Positions 10,579-20,814 of a DNA stretch of 23,220 bases are shown piece by piece. The notes below the pieces were generated by a model. It saw only the letters and a list, made by a program, of their open reading frames with translations. It searched no databases and was not told where the DNA came from. Location of the stretch: NCBI GenBank assembly GCA_964035545.1, contig CAXIUT010000311.1, forward strand, positions 1 to 23,220, read 5' to 3'. A program made the translations under genes and the position numbers. Origin of the DNA: Bugula neritina (Eukaryota > Bryozoa > Gymnolaemata > Cheilostomatida > Bugulidae). Each line of letters opens with the position of its first letter. Position 1 is the stretch's first letter.

Positions 10579-10668
10579 TCTTTTGTATTATCTCATAAAT
10601 CAACTTATTTTATCTATTTTTAATTAAAGCTCTTAAAGATGACATAATAGATTAAATTTGTGTGATGA

Positions 10669-11766
10669 TCAATGAGATTTGTAGAGGCTGATAAATTTTT
10701 GCCACCTTTGTGTTGATTTACTTGATAGAGGAATACCTTGACTCACGAGTTAGAATTTCCATCCATTTATTCTTAAGAATTTAAGAATAGTCATCACTTT
10801 ATTTTGTACTACAACTATAAAATGCTCCTAGTTGGGTACTACTGAAACCAATCTTAAGTTAAATTATTTAAAAGAAGTCAAAGATTTACATAATTCTTTA
10901 AAAGGATTTTCACAAGGTACTGTTGATATTCTGGTTGCTTTTATTTGTCGATTTCTGATGGCTGCTAGGAGTCCTTGTCCTCGAATATCTTCTTCTTGTA
11001 GTAATAAGAGCATTCCTTCAGTGGCACTTGTTCCTGCTAGTAAGTTGTTGATGAGAGGTTGAGATCTTAGACTGATAGCAAAGTAGGAAACTTCTTCTTG
11101 TGTTTCTTCTTCAACTAGAATTTAGTTTTTAGCACATCGAAGAGTATCAATGAGTAGTACTTTGATCGATTATAACTGTCCAATCAGGAGGAGCAAATAT
11201 TCCCCAAAGTTTACCTATCCAACTTTACCTTCTTTTCAATGTTTTTTATTTTTACCTTGATCTTGACCTTGAAGAGTTATCTCTATCATTGCTTTTTCTT
11301 TACGGTGAAATACTATTTTATCTTTTTCCTAAGTTATTGAGTGATGTTTGTTATTTCTTTGCCTAGTAGATTATCTTGAAAACACTGGCTAGCTCAAAAT
11401 CTATTTATTGTTTTTAAAAGATAAATTTTTTTACTTTGATGTAGATGGTTTCAGCATCGATGTCTCTTCTAAAACCTAGTAGCACATCATGACAGTTCAA
11501 GTTATAACTTTCGGATATTTATATTGTGTGAATGGCAAGGTTGGAAAGATTACAATCTTGAAATCCCAGATGAACATTTTTGGCAAAGTTTTAGAAGTCT
11601 TCTAGAGGGAAATTAACTTTTTTAAGAAGGAGATGGTAGTTGAATTCTGAAAGGGCTTGGTCGGAGTTGAGTAATTCGAGGTGAGTCTGAGAGCATAAGA
11701 AGGTACGATTCTGTAGGTTCGATTGGAGTGTTCTGGAATCATTGATTTGGACTGTTCTTTGATCAT
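10669..11766 (-). CDS. Unrecognised protein, about 345-352 residues
   Basis: Starts at ATG 11766 (MIKEQ), with a 20-nt intron at 11733-11752 immediately after, then a long clear frame: RTFLCSQTHLELLNSDQAL, NVHLGFQDCNLSNLAIHTIE, YNLNCHDVLLGFRRDIDAET, DFELASVFKIIYEAKKEQTS. A basic linker follows (SRSRSREKEKTLKRRES) and then WGIFAPPDW. The C-terminal part lies in another frame (AGTSATEGMLLLLQEEDIRG, NEEHFIVVVQNKVMTILKFL) and ends at TGA 10669-10671. How the two are joined is not settled. Three GT/GC...AG solutions preserve the frame: one 46-nt intron (11115-11160); a 19-nt GC-AG intron (11176-11194); or a 17-nt intron (11160-11176) plus a 20-nt intron (11032-11051). No family recognised. Convergent with the preceding gene (90-bp gap), divergent from the next (85 bp between starts). 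Confidence 0.72.
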
Positions 11767-11851
11767 TGGTATTATATTAAGTCAGATCTAAGTAGATGAC
11801 TTATCTGATAATCTATAAATAATATATAGGTGAAGATAATAGATCAGGCGG

Positions 11852-12501
11852 ATGGGAAGTATTTGTGCTAACACATTTGAAAAAGAAGAAGGAACTTAAA
11901 CGATAGATACATATAAGAATTCAGTTTAGTTGTAGGTGCAGTTGGGCTAACGTAGCCACTTGTATTTTATTTTGGGTATTCTATTTTCTATGAAGGTCAC
12001 TATAAACAGCATAGATCTGACTCTCTTTTGGTTGTGACTCAACTAAAACATATCAAATATTGCGACCCTATTCGAGATTATACTCATGATCCTGATAAAA
12101 CTCTATAAATCATCAATAATATGCGCAGTAGGGATTTCTGTTATCTTAGAAACTTTCTATAAGGCCATTACGACCAAAAATTGTCCGTATAAAAAGCTGT
12201 TTCTTTGCATTTTGCCTCCCTACCTCAGTGAAGAAAGAGAGGATTATATTCAGCAGTTTCAGAATATAGTGAGGGAGGCTTTGGATTGGAGTAGAGATAT
12301 AACTATAGAGTTTTTAATACAATAGAAAGCATTCATAATGTGCCTAGTCAGATGCTTTTAAATATATTTTTAAAGGAATTAATAAAAACAGAAAAAGATA
12401 CTCGGGTAGCCATGATAACAACAGAGAAAAAGATGCTTAATATGTATAGATATGAACTACTAAAAAGTTAAGCTTATATAGTAACTCAGAATTCAGTTTG
12501 A
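11852..12501 (+). CDS. Unrecognised 195-residue protein with predicted N-terminal lipidation
   Basis: Three short introns (11936-11955, 20 nt; 12128-12149, 22 nt; 12291-12310, 20 nt) join four exons into one frame from ATG 11852 to TGA 12499. The product starts MGSICANTFEKEE. Gly2 with Ser and Cys close behind is the usual dual myristoylation/palmitoylation context, so membrane attachment is likely. It continues with LVFYFGYSIFYEGHYKQH, LLVVTQLKHIKYCDPIRDY, LFLCILPPYLSEEREDY and MLLNIFLKELIKTEKDTRVA. Each junction converts overlapping low-quality frames into continuous protein-like sequence, which is the main evidence for them. Composition is mixed alpha/beta and soluble. I do not recognise the family. 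Confidence 0.72.
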
Positions 12502-12689
12502 TAATTGTAATATTTAAGATAATTATATATTTTTAACTCAATTAGTGACTAAAAGCTCTTCTAATCTAGCTATTTATTTAGTTAAATTCTATATACATCA
12601 TGTTGATTTTAACTAATTGCAATTCTATAAATAGAAGTGTCTTTAAAGTTATTGAAAACTAAAGGTTATTATCCTAACTAATCTTGTCA
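12502..12689. other. AT-rich spacer
   Basis: 188 bp between the stop of the lipidated protein gene and the start of the SWIM-RING gene. No repeat or convincing open frame seen. Confidence 0.5.
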
Positions 12690-14005
12690 ATGAAAATAAT
12701 CACTCTCAATCATAAAAAAATTAAAATATAAAATTAAGAAAAGAGGTACACCCTTAGATCTTAAAATCAAAAAGAAAAACAAATTGCTCTTTCCAATACT
12801 AAAATAAATAAATCAGTTAAAACTAAAAAAATAAAGAAAACTGTGAAGAAAAATCAACTCAAAAATAATAACAAAAAATCTATAAATGATAATAAGAAGA
12901 AAAACAATAAAAAGCAATCCAAAAAAGTAACAAAAAAAGTTAAAAAGTAATCAAAAAGTAAACAAAAGAGTCAAATAAAACTTGAAATTCTTCAAAAGCA
13001 AAAGAAAAAGTAAACTAAAACAAATTCTAGATCAAAAGGATTAAAAAAAGAATTTATTCCAAAGAATAATAAAGAATAAACTTCTAAGAGATAGTTAAAA
13101 AAAAATAGACCTTCTTCAAAGTTTCCAAAAAAATCAAAGACAAAGCCAAGATAACGTTCAAATTCTCAGACAATAAAAAAGATATCACAAAAAAAGAAAA
13201 AGTTACCTCCAAAGAAGACTTCAAATTAGGCTTATCAAAAATAATCTAGAAGGGTTTTATCTCCAGTAAAAATATAGAAGATAAGTAGAAAGCTAGATGT
13301 TTCTAAAATGAGAGCAAAGAAAGTGAAAGAGGAAGCATATATACTGAAGATATAATAATCTTAAATATAGAATATAAAGTTGAGATAATAGTAAAAAAGC
13401 AATAAATTTGATCAGAAGACTGTTCCTCAACAGAAGTTTAAATCTATTGCCTAATTGTAGCGGATAAAGAAATATGTTGATGAAAGGATATGTCTATACA
13501 ATGTTGAGAAGTTAGATAGTGGGGAGTGGAAGTTTAGAGTTTTTGCTGAAAAAGGTAAAATATATACAGTTAGATTACATAATAAAGTAGTTGTTTGCAG
13601 TTGTTTGGAATCAAGAATAAGTAGAAAGCCTTGCAGACATATTTACTTCATTCTGGGCAGAGTTGGCAAAAATGAAGCAGTTCTTCAGGAATACATCAAC
13701 GACAATGCCAATCTTGATGCATTTAGTCAAATAGATAAAGATCTAACAAAGAGACTAAGGTTGAGAATGAATGGAATTGAGACAGAAGATCCAATTAAAG
13801 ACAATGAATGTCAATTTTGTTTTAGTGAGTTAAAAGAGAAGATGAAGTTTTGAGTGAATGCAGGGAATGCAAGAAATATTTTCACAGTGATTGTATAAAG
13901 AGATGGAAGACATTCAGAAGCTACTGTCCGTGTTGTAGCAAACAAATGGATGTCAATGTTAAAATGTAGGAATCTGAGTTATAGTTATAGCTAGAGTAGA
14001 TCTGA
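12690..14005 (+). CDS. SWIM plus RING zinc-finger protein, ZSWIM2-like candidate ubiquitin ligase
   Basis: About 432 residues from ATG 12690 to TGA 14003. Residues 1-230 are extremely Lys-rich and disordered. A SWIM finger follows: C303-S-C305, nine residues, then C315-R-H317 (CSC...PCRH), preceded by the usual strand pair (GKIYTVRLHNKVVV). Next is a RING: ECQFC, then SECRECKKYFHSDCIKRWK and YCPCC, that is C-x2-C...C-x2-C-x3-FH-x2-C...C-x2-C. SWIM followed directly by RING is the arrangement of ZSWIM2/MEX and MEKK1-type E3 ligases. The two halves of the RING are in different frames. A 17-nt intron (13825-13841, starting GTGAGT) restores the frame, but in the family this stretch is normally longer, so an alternative splice or a one-base indel near 13840 is possible. 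The gene ends in a Glu/Leu-rich tail. Ubiquitin ligase activity is inferred from the family. Confidence 0.82.
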
Positions 14006-14166
14006 TGGTTTATTCTTCTTTATTAAAATTATCTATTGATTTTGATAGTGTTTTTCGTTATCAAAGGCTATTATATTGTTAGTTATGCCTGTATTTTATT
14101 ATTTCTATATTCTACTATGTTCTTCTATTAGATTTAAGGAATAGAAGTAATTAATTATTCTATAAG

Positions 14167-17100
14167 ATGGGAAGCGAATGCTTGGCAACAACCCCTTTCT
14201 AAAAATACAGTATCTATCATCTTATTTAGATCGATTCTTCTAAGGTATCAACATCGCCTAACTGAAAGATCTTTGGCCAACAGTTAAAATTTACAAGATG
14301 AAATCTATATTTGAGGACAACTCTGAACCTAATCCTCAATATCCCAGTCACTCACATTTGCCTTATTAAAAATTCAAGAATGTTTTTCCTGAATTAGCCT
14401 CTTATCCTGAACAGCAGATCAAAATACTATTCGAGTTTTTCGATACTGATAGTAAAGGATTTGTAGATTGGGATTCTTTCTTATCAGCTTTGACAATATG
14501 TTACTATGGATCTGAAAAAGACTTGTCTGTTATAATGTTTCTGATGTTTGATCACTCTTTGGATTTCCAGTTAGATGATGCTTATCTCAAATTGATGGTA
14601 TAATGTAATGAAGCTCATCTAAAGGGAGATGACCTTGAATTACTTGATTACTAGGAAGTTATTGAACAACTAAGACAAGGTTAGTTTTTCACTATAGAAA
14701 GGTGGTTGAAAGAAGGATTAAAATACTTTGATTTTAGTAAGTTTAGAACAGTATTCAAGTTATTTCAGGAATAAAAAATGGAAAAAGAACTAATTAAAAA
14801 CTTCCATAGTTGGAATAGCGTATTTAATGAGTAGAAGGGAAAGTATATAGGTTATTTAGTGAATTTGAAATGGTTTTAAAGCTGGAGAATGTATGTTTTC
14901 CATCACTATAACATCAATATTGACATCTACTGCACAGATCTACAAACTATTAATACTGTCAAAACAACCAAAAGAGGTATGAAATCAACAAAGTCTCTTA
15001 AATAAACAAAAAAAGCTCTACTTGACTCGAATAAAGAACAACATGGATTTAGAGTTATGAAATTGCCTAGAGATACAACCAAGGAGTCCATTATCAAAGA
15101 TTTCGACTGTATTCATCGACATCTAGGAGAAAGACCAAGATAAATAACCAATTAGTTGCTTTAAGGAGAGTTCCAATAAGTATTAAGGAGTAATATGAGT
15201 GAGAATATGGATTATGTAATAATCTCAGAGAAAATATGGAAAAATTTGAAAAATATTTACGGAGGGTATCTCTAATTAAGAAGAACTGGATTTGACACTA
15301 TCTAGTTATATCCTAAATTGGCATGTATTTATTCTTCTTTTTTCAAGGGATGCCTTGACTATTCTTCTTAAACTTTGAGAGAAGTAAGTTCTTATATTCA
15401 AATTAGTCAAGTCTTGATGAGTTCATGTTAGATTACAGAAGAACAACTTAGTTCTAAGATAGTATATTTTAAGACTATTGGAATGAAAACTTGGTAAGAA
15501 GTAGAGGATATATCGATATTGTTTGCTGAGTTGACTTCATAGGTTTTGATCTTTTTGGTTTGTTTGTCTGAAGATCAAAAGGAAGCTTTCTAGAAAGCTC
15601 ATCAAAAGCCACCAAAATCAGTAACTGAAGTCAACCTTGGAGATTATTTGCTATTCGTGGATGCTAAGGGTCAATAACATACAGTAGTATTTATGGGTAA
15701 AAGTGTTGAAGGAAAGTATATTTTACACTTTAGTGGAGAATCTCATAGCAAGGATCTTTGTATGCTTGAAGTTTAATTTCGCAAGAAGTGTAAGTTAAGG
15801 CCTCGTATGTCTGAGATTGAGCCTGAGAAAAGAATTCACTGTGGAATGATGGGTTTGCCTAGTGGTCCTGGTTTGGGATTTATCAATACTATTCTAATAC
15901 AGTTATTTGGACATCGATAAATAAAGAAGTTGTTTCAGATGACAAAAGAATACAGAGATGATAAGTTGTTTTACTGTTTGACAAAGATCAATAATCTTTT
16001 GTTTAATCAGGAAAAGGTGGATAGTAGTGAGATAAAGATCATAGTTGAAGTATTTTTGAGTAGATTTAACAACTTTGACGTGACTATGTGTTTGGGGGTA
16101 TAAATATTTAAATTTAGGTTTTGAACGAGATGTTTACCCTGTTATCAACTGAATTTCAGGAGTAGAAATATCCAAATGTTCCTGGACAATATTTTGAGAT
16201 CTAGTTGTAGAAGAATATAAAGTGTTTTTAGTGTTCGAAGGTCAATTCTACGAGAGAAAGTTCATATGTGTATAAAGTGCTATTACCTTAACAATAATTT
16301 CAATATTTCAAGATAGTTTGGGTTCCTTTATACATGAACTCATAAAAAATAGTTTAAATTGTCCTTAAAATAGGTAAAGATGCTACTTTGGTACTTTACT
16401 ATCTATTTAGGAATAACTTATGAAAGCGATGGAAATGGAAATAGGCATAAATTAAAAACCATATATTTTGGCATAAGTTCAAGGCAGTGACATTATTAGA
16501 AATTTCAATTTTACTCTCAAAACAAGCAAATTAGAAAGTCTTAAAATCAGATAAGGAGACCAACTATTTGCCTTCTAACTAGTTAAAGACTTTAATTCTT
16601 TTGTGGGAAGTCATTTTAGCAATAGAGAGATGATTCACTAGGATTAGATCAAAAAAGATCAATTAATTGATTGCAAACACGATTAAAAAGGATGGATATT
16701 TGGAAAAGTTATCGAGTTAGAATTTTTACCTTACACTCAGGCTTCATTGGTAAGAGTCATGCATAAATTCAATAAAAATGAGAACTGGGAGATCACTTAC
16801 AACTGCTTCGAGGAGTATGTAGCGAGATTTCCTTTGAAAAGTCATCAAAATAGTTAACATTATCACTTGAAGGTGCAACAACGTTGTTTCAATGAGGTGT
16901 CTAACTCTATGCAGCTGATAGGTATTCCTTTAATTATGGGTTTGCCTGCTTGGATGAGATGGAAATAATTCTTTTTCTTTATTTATCTACAAATCAACCG
17001 TTTTATTACTGAACAATTTGGTTTTGATGTGTCAACTTTTTCTGAGCCGCCTATTAAAAAATCAACTACTAAAGGTAAAAGTACTTATTCTACTGTTGAT

Positions 17101-17811
17101 AAATTCAAAGAGTATAAGAGTAGTAGTCGTTTTCCTTATGATTTGAGATTTGTGGATAGTGAGAGTAGATGTGTGGTCTGTTTGAAATTTTTGAAGTCTT
17201 AAGTTTTCAAGGGAGAAAGATAAAGTTACTGTTAGGGTTGTTAGTTGTCTCAAAGTGAGCCTATTAGTTGGCAGGTCAAGCCTACTGATTTGATAGTTTG
17301 CATTGATTGGAGAGGAGCTGATAGATATAAAAGAGAATATATTAGCAATAGTGGAGCTGCTGATGCAAAGATATCTGAGCTGCATAAACAGGAAGAGTGT
17401 TCTCTTGGCACTTGTTTATCTAAGATGAAAACTGAATATATAGAAAAAGATGAGTTTTTATGCTGCAATATGCTAACTTAAAAGAAGATATCAGAAAAGA
17501 TACTGAAAACACCAAACAACTTGACCATCTATATTGAACGAATTCAACAAGAACTTGATGGGTTTAAGAAGATAGTGAATCGTCCAATGAAGATAGTGTT
17601 TGAGGGGTTAGTTATGCAAGATAAGAAGTACAATTTGATTGGTTTGACATCTGTGGAAGGAGAAAATCTTAACATCAGATATAAAACTTATACTATCAAG
17701 GGCAAAGGAGAGTGGTATGAATATGATGGACAACTCGTTCGGGTAGTCGATCAAAAACACCTTGAGAAGTAGTGCGCCTTGGTACTTTACTACTAAAAGA
17801 TATAAAAATGA
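14167..17811 (+). CDS. USP32-like EF-hand / DUSP / ubiquitin-hydrolase protein, predicted catalytically inactive
   Basis: 1194 residues after removing 20-nt introns at 14210-14229, 16098-16117 and 16391-16410. Order of parts matches USP32: MGSECLATTP start (myristoylation context, as MGAKESRI in USP32); EF-hand-like segment at about 86-97 (FDTDSKGFVDWDSF, with Ser where the loop needs Glu); DUSP-type stretches (residues about 211-240 and 336-375, including YVIISEKIWKNLKNIYGG); then a USP fold. USP landmarks are NIKCFEC, a ubiquitin-like insert (YILAEVQGSDIIRNF), CVVCLKFLK, a last strand WYEYDGQLVRVV and a C-terminal ALVLYYEK, the counterpart of AYILFYEQ. The catalytic sites are gone. The Cys box reads GLPSGPGLGFINTILIQLF, with Gly (codon 15876-15878, about residue 564) in place of Cys. 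The His box (GGHY in the family) reads VEGENLNIRYKTYT with no His. The second zinc CxxC is also lost (LCCNMLTEKK). It probably binds ubiquitin or acts as a scaffold at membranes. Confidence 0.88.
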
Positions 17812-17955
17812 TCTACTTACTTTTTATACTTTATAGCTAATTTATAATCTTGTAACTTACTCTTTACTTTAGAGTTAATTTATAACTTAGTAACTTTTTT
17901 AGTTTCTTCTTGATCTACTTGATGATAATATTAGTCGTGATATTTATAATAGATA
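17812..17955. other. AT-rich spacer
   Basis: 144 bp with imperfect local duplications (two copies of TTAATTTATAA within 17830-17890). This is presumably the 3' region of the USP-like gene and the promoter of the next, co-directional gene. Confidence 0.5.
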
Positions 17956-19176
17956 ATGCAGGAAGAGGATAGAGGAATGGAGGTGGAGGGTGGAGGTGAA
18001 GAGAACGGAGAAGAATATTTGCAGAGCAGTGTGTCTATAAACAAGGTCGTATTCGAATGCTGATAAAGAGAACTTTGAAGAGTCTCATCGGAGACATCTT
18101 GCTCTCCCACAGTGCATATGATTGTATGCCTATCAACTCAGCCATGTGTTCAATTGACAAGTCAGTTTCGTTGGTTAGTGCAATAAATATTTTTATCAAC
18201 TAGAAGGTACAAGGTTAATGATGAAGGTTGACGAGTTGTTGGTCTGGGACGAGGATGAATCCAAGTGGGTGTGGATGCTAACAATAGCTGACATATTGAG
18301 GCTGATTATTCACGCTATCAAATGTGTAACTCGTAAGTTGCCTTTAAGTGAGTTTGTTCTAAGTAGACTTCTAACATTTTTAAATAGGAAAGGAGGAGAA
18401 TATTCCTGAGGTCGAGAAGTAAGAAATGGATGATTTAGAGAGCAGTTGTCGGTGGCAATACAGGAATTGAGCAATAAGTGTTTGGGCTAGATAATAAGTG
18501 AGTTTCCCAAGCACTCTACTGTGAGGGGTAACTATATAAGGCTGAAGTCTGTGGTGAAGGAATCAAAGTTGTCTTATATCGTGTTGACGATGATCGACTA
18601 GAAGATCCATAGAATGCTGATTGAAGATGTGGATTCAAAGATGATGATATCTATCATCAACTTTAAAGACATTTTGATATTTTTGTTGAGAATAGCCAAT
18701 TAATCTTCAATTTAGGTCTATTCACGAGTACCTATTCAATCCTTTTTGGAGAGTAACTTTCTCAGAGAGAAGTATGTCTTTAAAGATCAAAAAGTCATCT
18801 AGGCTTTTAGACTCATGTCTGAAATACATCAGAGCTTGTGGATTAACGTGGTTGATAGAGAAATGAAGTTTGTAGGAGTTATGTTTAGAAAAGATATCAA
18901 GACTGTGCTCAGAGAGTGGAATATTGAGTGGGTAAATCAGTTATGAGATAGATGTGGATGACAGTAGGAGACTTTCTGAATTTGAAGACTAAAAAAGACC
19001 AGTCTAGGATTCCTGAGTATCGTTATTTTGATTTGGAGGATACTACTAAGTAGATACTATGGAAGATGGTGATGAGTAGGAATAATGTGATAGTTTGTTT
19101 GGATAAGCAATCCAATCGAGTGATAGCCACTATCGGTCTAATGGAACTCTTCAACCTTTATGTCCAGTACTCTTGA
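17956..19176 (+). CDS. AMP-activated kinase gamma subunit (SNF4-like), four CBS motifs
   Basis: Regulatory, adenine-nucleotide-sensing subunit of the AMPK/SNF1 complex, by family. ATG 17956, TGA 19174. Introns inferred: 18049-18068 (20 nt), 18207-18226 (20), 18363-18387 (25; a 16-nt alternative starts at 18332), 18419-18438 (20) and 18942-18961 (20), giving about 371 residues. The first 25 residues are acidic and Gly-rich. CBS1 reads YDCMPINSAMCSIDKSVSL...LVWDEDESKWVWMLTIADIL, closely following the YDIIPTSSKLVVFDTSLQV...MLTITDF pattern of AMPK gamma. CBS2 reads LSYIVLTMIDEKIHRMLIED...MISIINFKDILIFLL. CBS3 has IEAFRLMSEIHQSLWINVVD...VMFRKDI. CBS4 has ILWKMVMSRNNVIVCLDKQS...ATIGLMELF. The Asp closing each motif is kept in CBS1-3 but is Glu in CBS4, and overall divergence is high. 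Nucleotide binding is therefore uncertain even though the family assignment is good. Confidence 0.82.
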
Positions 19177-19256
19177 CTTCAACTTCTATAATTTCTATAA
19201 AACTATTATTATCTAAAGATATCTGATTAAATTCATTAAATTAATGCACTAGACAA

Positions 19257-20737
19257 TCACAATTGTATCAGATTAAGAAATCCCTCTCTATCTCCCAGCA
19301 GCAGTCCCTCTCTATCTCCCAGTAACAGCCCTTCTCTATCTCCCAGCAGCAGCCCTTCTCTATCTCCCAACAGCAGTCTTTCTTTATCTTTACTGGAATA
19401 TAGATTGATTATTTATTATTTTTAATTTTATCTTTGTTTGTATGTCTAGATCATCTTTGATATTAGATCTTTTCTACTATCTATTTTAAAGGATATATAC
19501 TTTGAAAAACCAAATTTTTGATTATATTGCTGGTAAGATTTGTATATTTTTAAAGAAATTGGCTAATTGATGGATCAATGGAGATAGGTTCTGAGTTGAT
19601 GTTTGTATTTAAGTTGTACTATGCCTGGTAGTGATAAGAGCAGTATAATATTGTTGATAATTATTTTGTTTTTATTAGTTTATAGCTACATATTTTCTAT
19701 ATTTATTTACAACTACAAATTAATATTCTGCCTAACTCTATATCTTTTATCTCTGATATTTGATAAATCCTAACTATACCTTCATCTGTGCCAATAACTA
19801 GTTGATCTTAGAATGTTTAAAGCATGACAAGAGTATCAAATTTATCCATTTTAATGGTTTGTTTTCGTTATCCTTTCAAATCATAGACCATCAGTTGATG
19901 TTAGTGATTATAGATGAAGATTATTTGATGTTTTTGAGAGTAAGTAGAAGTTATTATTCTTTATAAATTATAAATATTTACTTTTAGTGCCAAATTAGAA
20001 CACATCTATGCCTGCTCTTTACACCTATTCAAACTTTAAAAACTATTTATAACTGCTAGTTCTTGATTCGACTGAGGAGTCAACCATTGCCATAAGTTAT
20101 TCAGTCCAAAAATAGCTACTGTATGATATTACTCGCATTGATAATCTTCTTGCATGTAGATAGTTGATTATTAGATATTCCCCTCATTAATTTATCTTTG
20201 TTACTTTGAAGAGATGCTGTGTTTGATAGTAATGACTAGATGTGATGAATTGACTCGATAGTTGATGTTAGATTTGTTATTTTTTATTTTTTATTTCATT
20301 TTTTATAAATTATCTTCTCTTAGTAAAAATGCTTACATTTTACTACTCTTTTTTAGTGATTAATAAAGTTGACTTAACCTATTTAGTTTGTCTTATCTTC
20401 TGCTTCTTTTCTAATCGTATTCTGCTATCTTATACTCATCGATATCTACTTCTTAAATTCCATCATAATTCATCTAAATATCACTTTTCGAGTGTTTGAG
20501 TCGAAGTTGTTCTAATATGCTTTATTTTAAAATCTCAACTGAAAATTCTATCTTTTTTATTTTAAGGGAATTATTTATGTAGATCTGATAAAGTTTGCTG
20601 TACTATTTAGGCTGTTAAGGAAAAACTATTGATTTAGATATGGGTTGTTCAAGCTGGTTGGTCTACTATTCGTTGTTACTGGAAGAAAAACTTTAATAGA
20701 TATCTTATTAGTCGTAGTTGGACCTTGACTTTCTCAT
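19257..20737 (-). CDS. WD40-like protein with coiled coil and C-terminal octapeptide repeat
   Basis: 486 residues: ATG 20737, TGA 19257-19259, one 20-nt intron (19481-19500, GTATATATCCTTTAAAATAG). Residues 1-60 are acidic and Ser-rich. About 60-150 are helical (DKLNRLSQLYESLKKSS). The middle has beta-propeller blades, weakly conserved: EEYHTVAIFGLNNLWQWLTP, QIIFIYNHEHQLMVYDLKG and LVIGTDEGIVRIYQISE are typical WD-type strands. A helical stretch follows (DLISKMIETYKQRENEKEE), then four copies of LLLGDREG and the end GFLNLIQL. An alternative splice at 19697-19716 would end the protein at 19575, but it would leave the repeat outside any gene, and the repeat shows only silent differences in the frame used here. 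Tail-to-tail with the AMPK-gamma gene (80-bp gap). Function unknown; WD40 proteins act as scaffolds. Confidence 0.72.
19283..19378 (-). repeat. 24-bp tandem repeat encoding LLLGDREG, four copies
   Basis: On the minus strand the unit is CTGCTGCTGGGAGATAGA followed by GARGGR. The copies differ at five positions (CTG/TTG, CTG/TTA at two bases, GAA/GAG, GGG/GGA), and every change is silent in the Leu-Leu-Leu-Gly-Asp-Arg-Glu-Gly frame. In the plus-strand frames the same changes alter Ser/Pro, Leu/Phe or Gln/Glu. This supports minus-strand coding and selection on the octapeptide. Confidence 0.88.
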
Positions 20738-20814
20738 ATTATGATATGAGATGATGAGTTATTATTGTTATTATTGGTGATAACTGAAATATTGAGGTGA
20801 TATATAAACATATG

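Noticed and set aside
10832-11062. Plus-strand open frame of 76 codons
   Set aside because: It is antisense to the minus-strand gene 10669-11766, whose C-terminal frame here is longer and more protein-like.
12086-12210. Minus-strand frame beginning MQRNSFLYGQ at 12210 as the start of the 10669-11766 gene
   Set aside because: It is open and plausible, but no splice of reasonable size joins it to the downstream frame, whereas ATG 11766 plus a 20-nt intron does so exactly. The plus-strand gene 11852-12501 also occupies this DNA with better junctions.
17062-17468. Minus-strand open frames of 107 and 72 codons
   Set aside because: They lie opposite the USP domain of the USP32-like gene, whose plus-strand frame matches its family across this stretch.
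19272-19385. Plus-strand reading of the 24-bp repeat as a SLSISQQQ or PSLSPSSS protein
   Set aside because: Differences between copies change Ser/Pro, Leu/Phe and Gln/Glu in these frames, while all are silent in the minus-strand LLLGDREG frame.
19575-19716. A 20-nt intron at 19697-19716 ending the WD40-like gene at 19575
   Set aside because: It has good splice sites, but it would leave the LLLGDREG repeat outside any gene. The unspliced frame plus the intron at 19481-19500 includes the repeat and gives a convergent gap of normal size.
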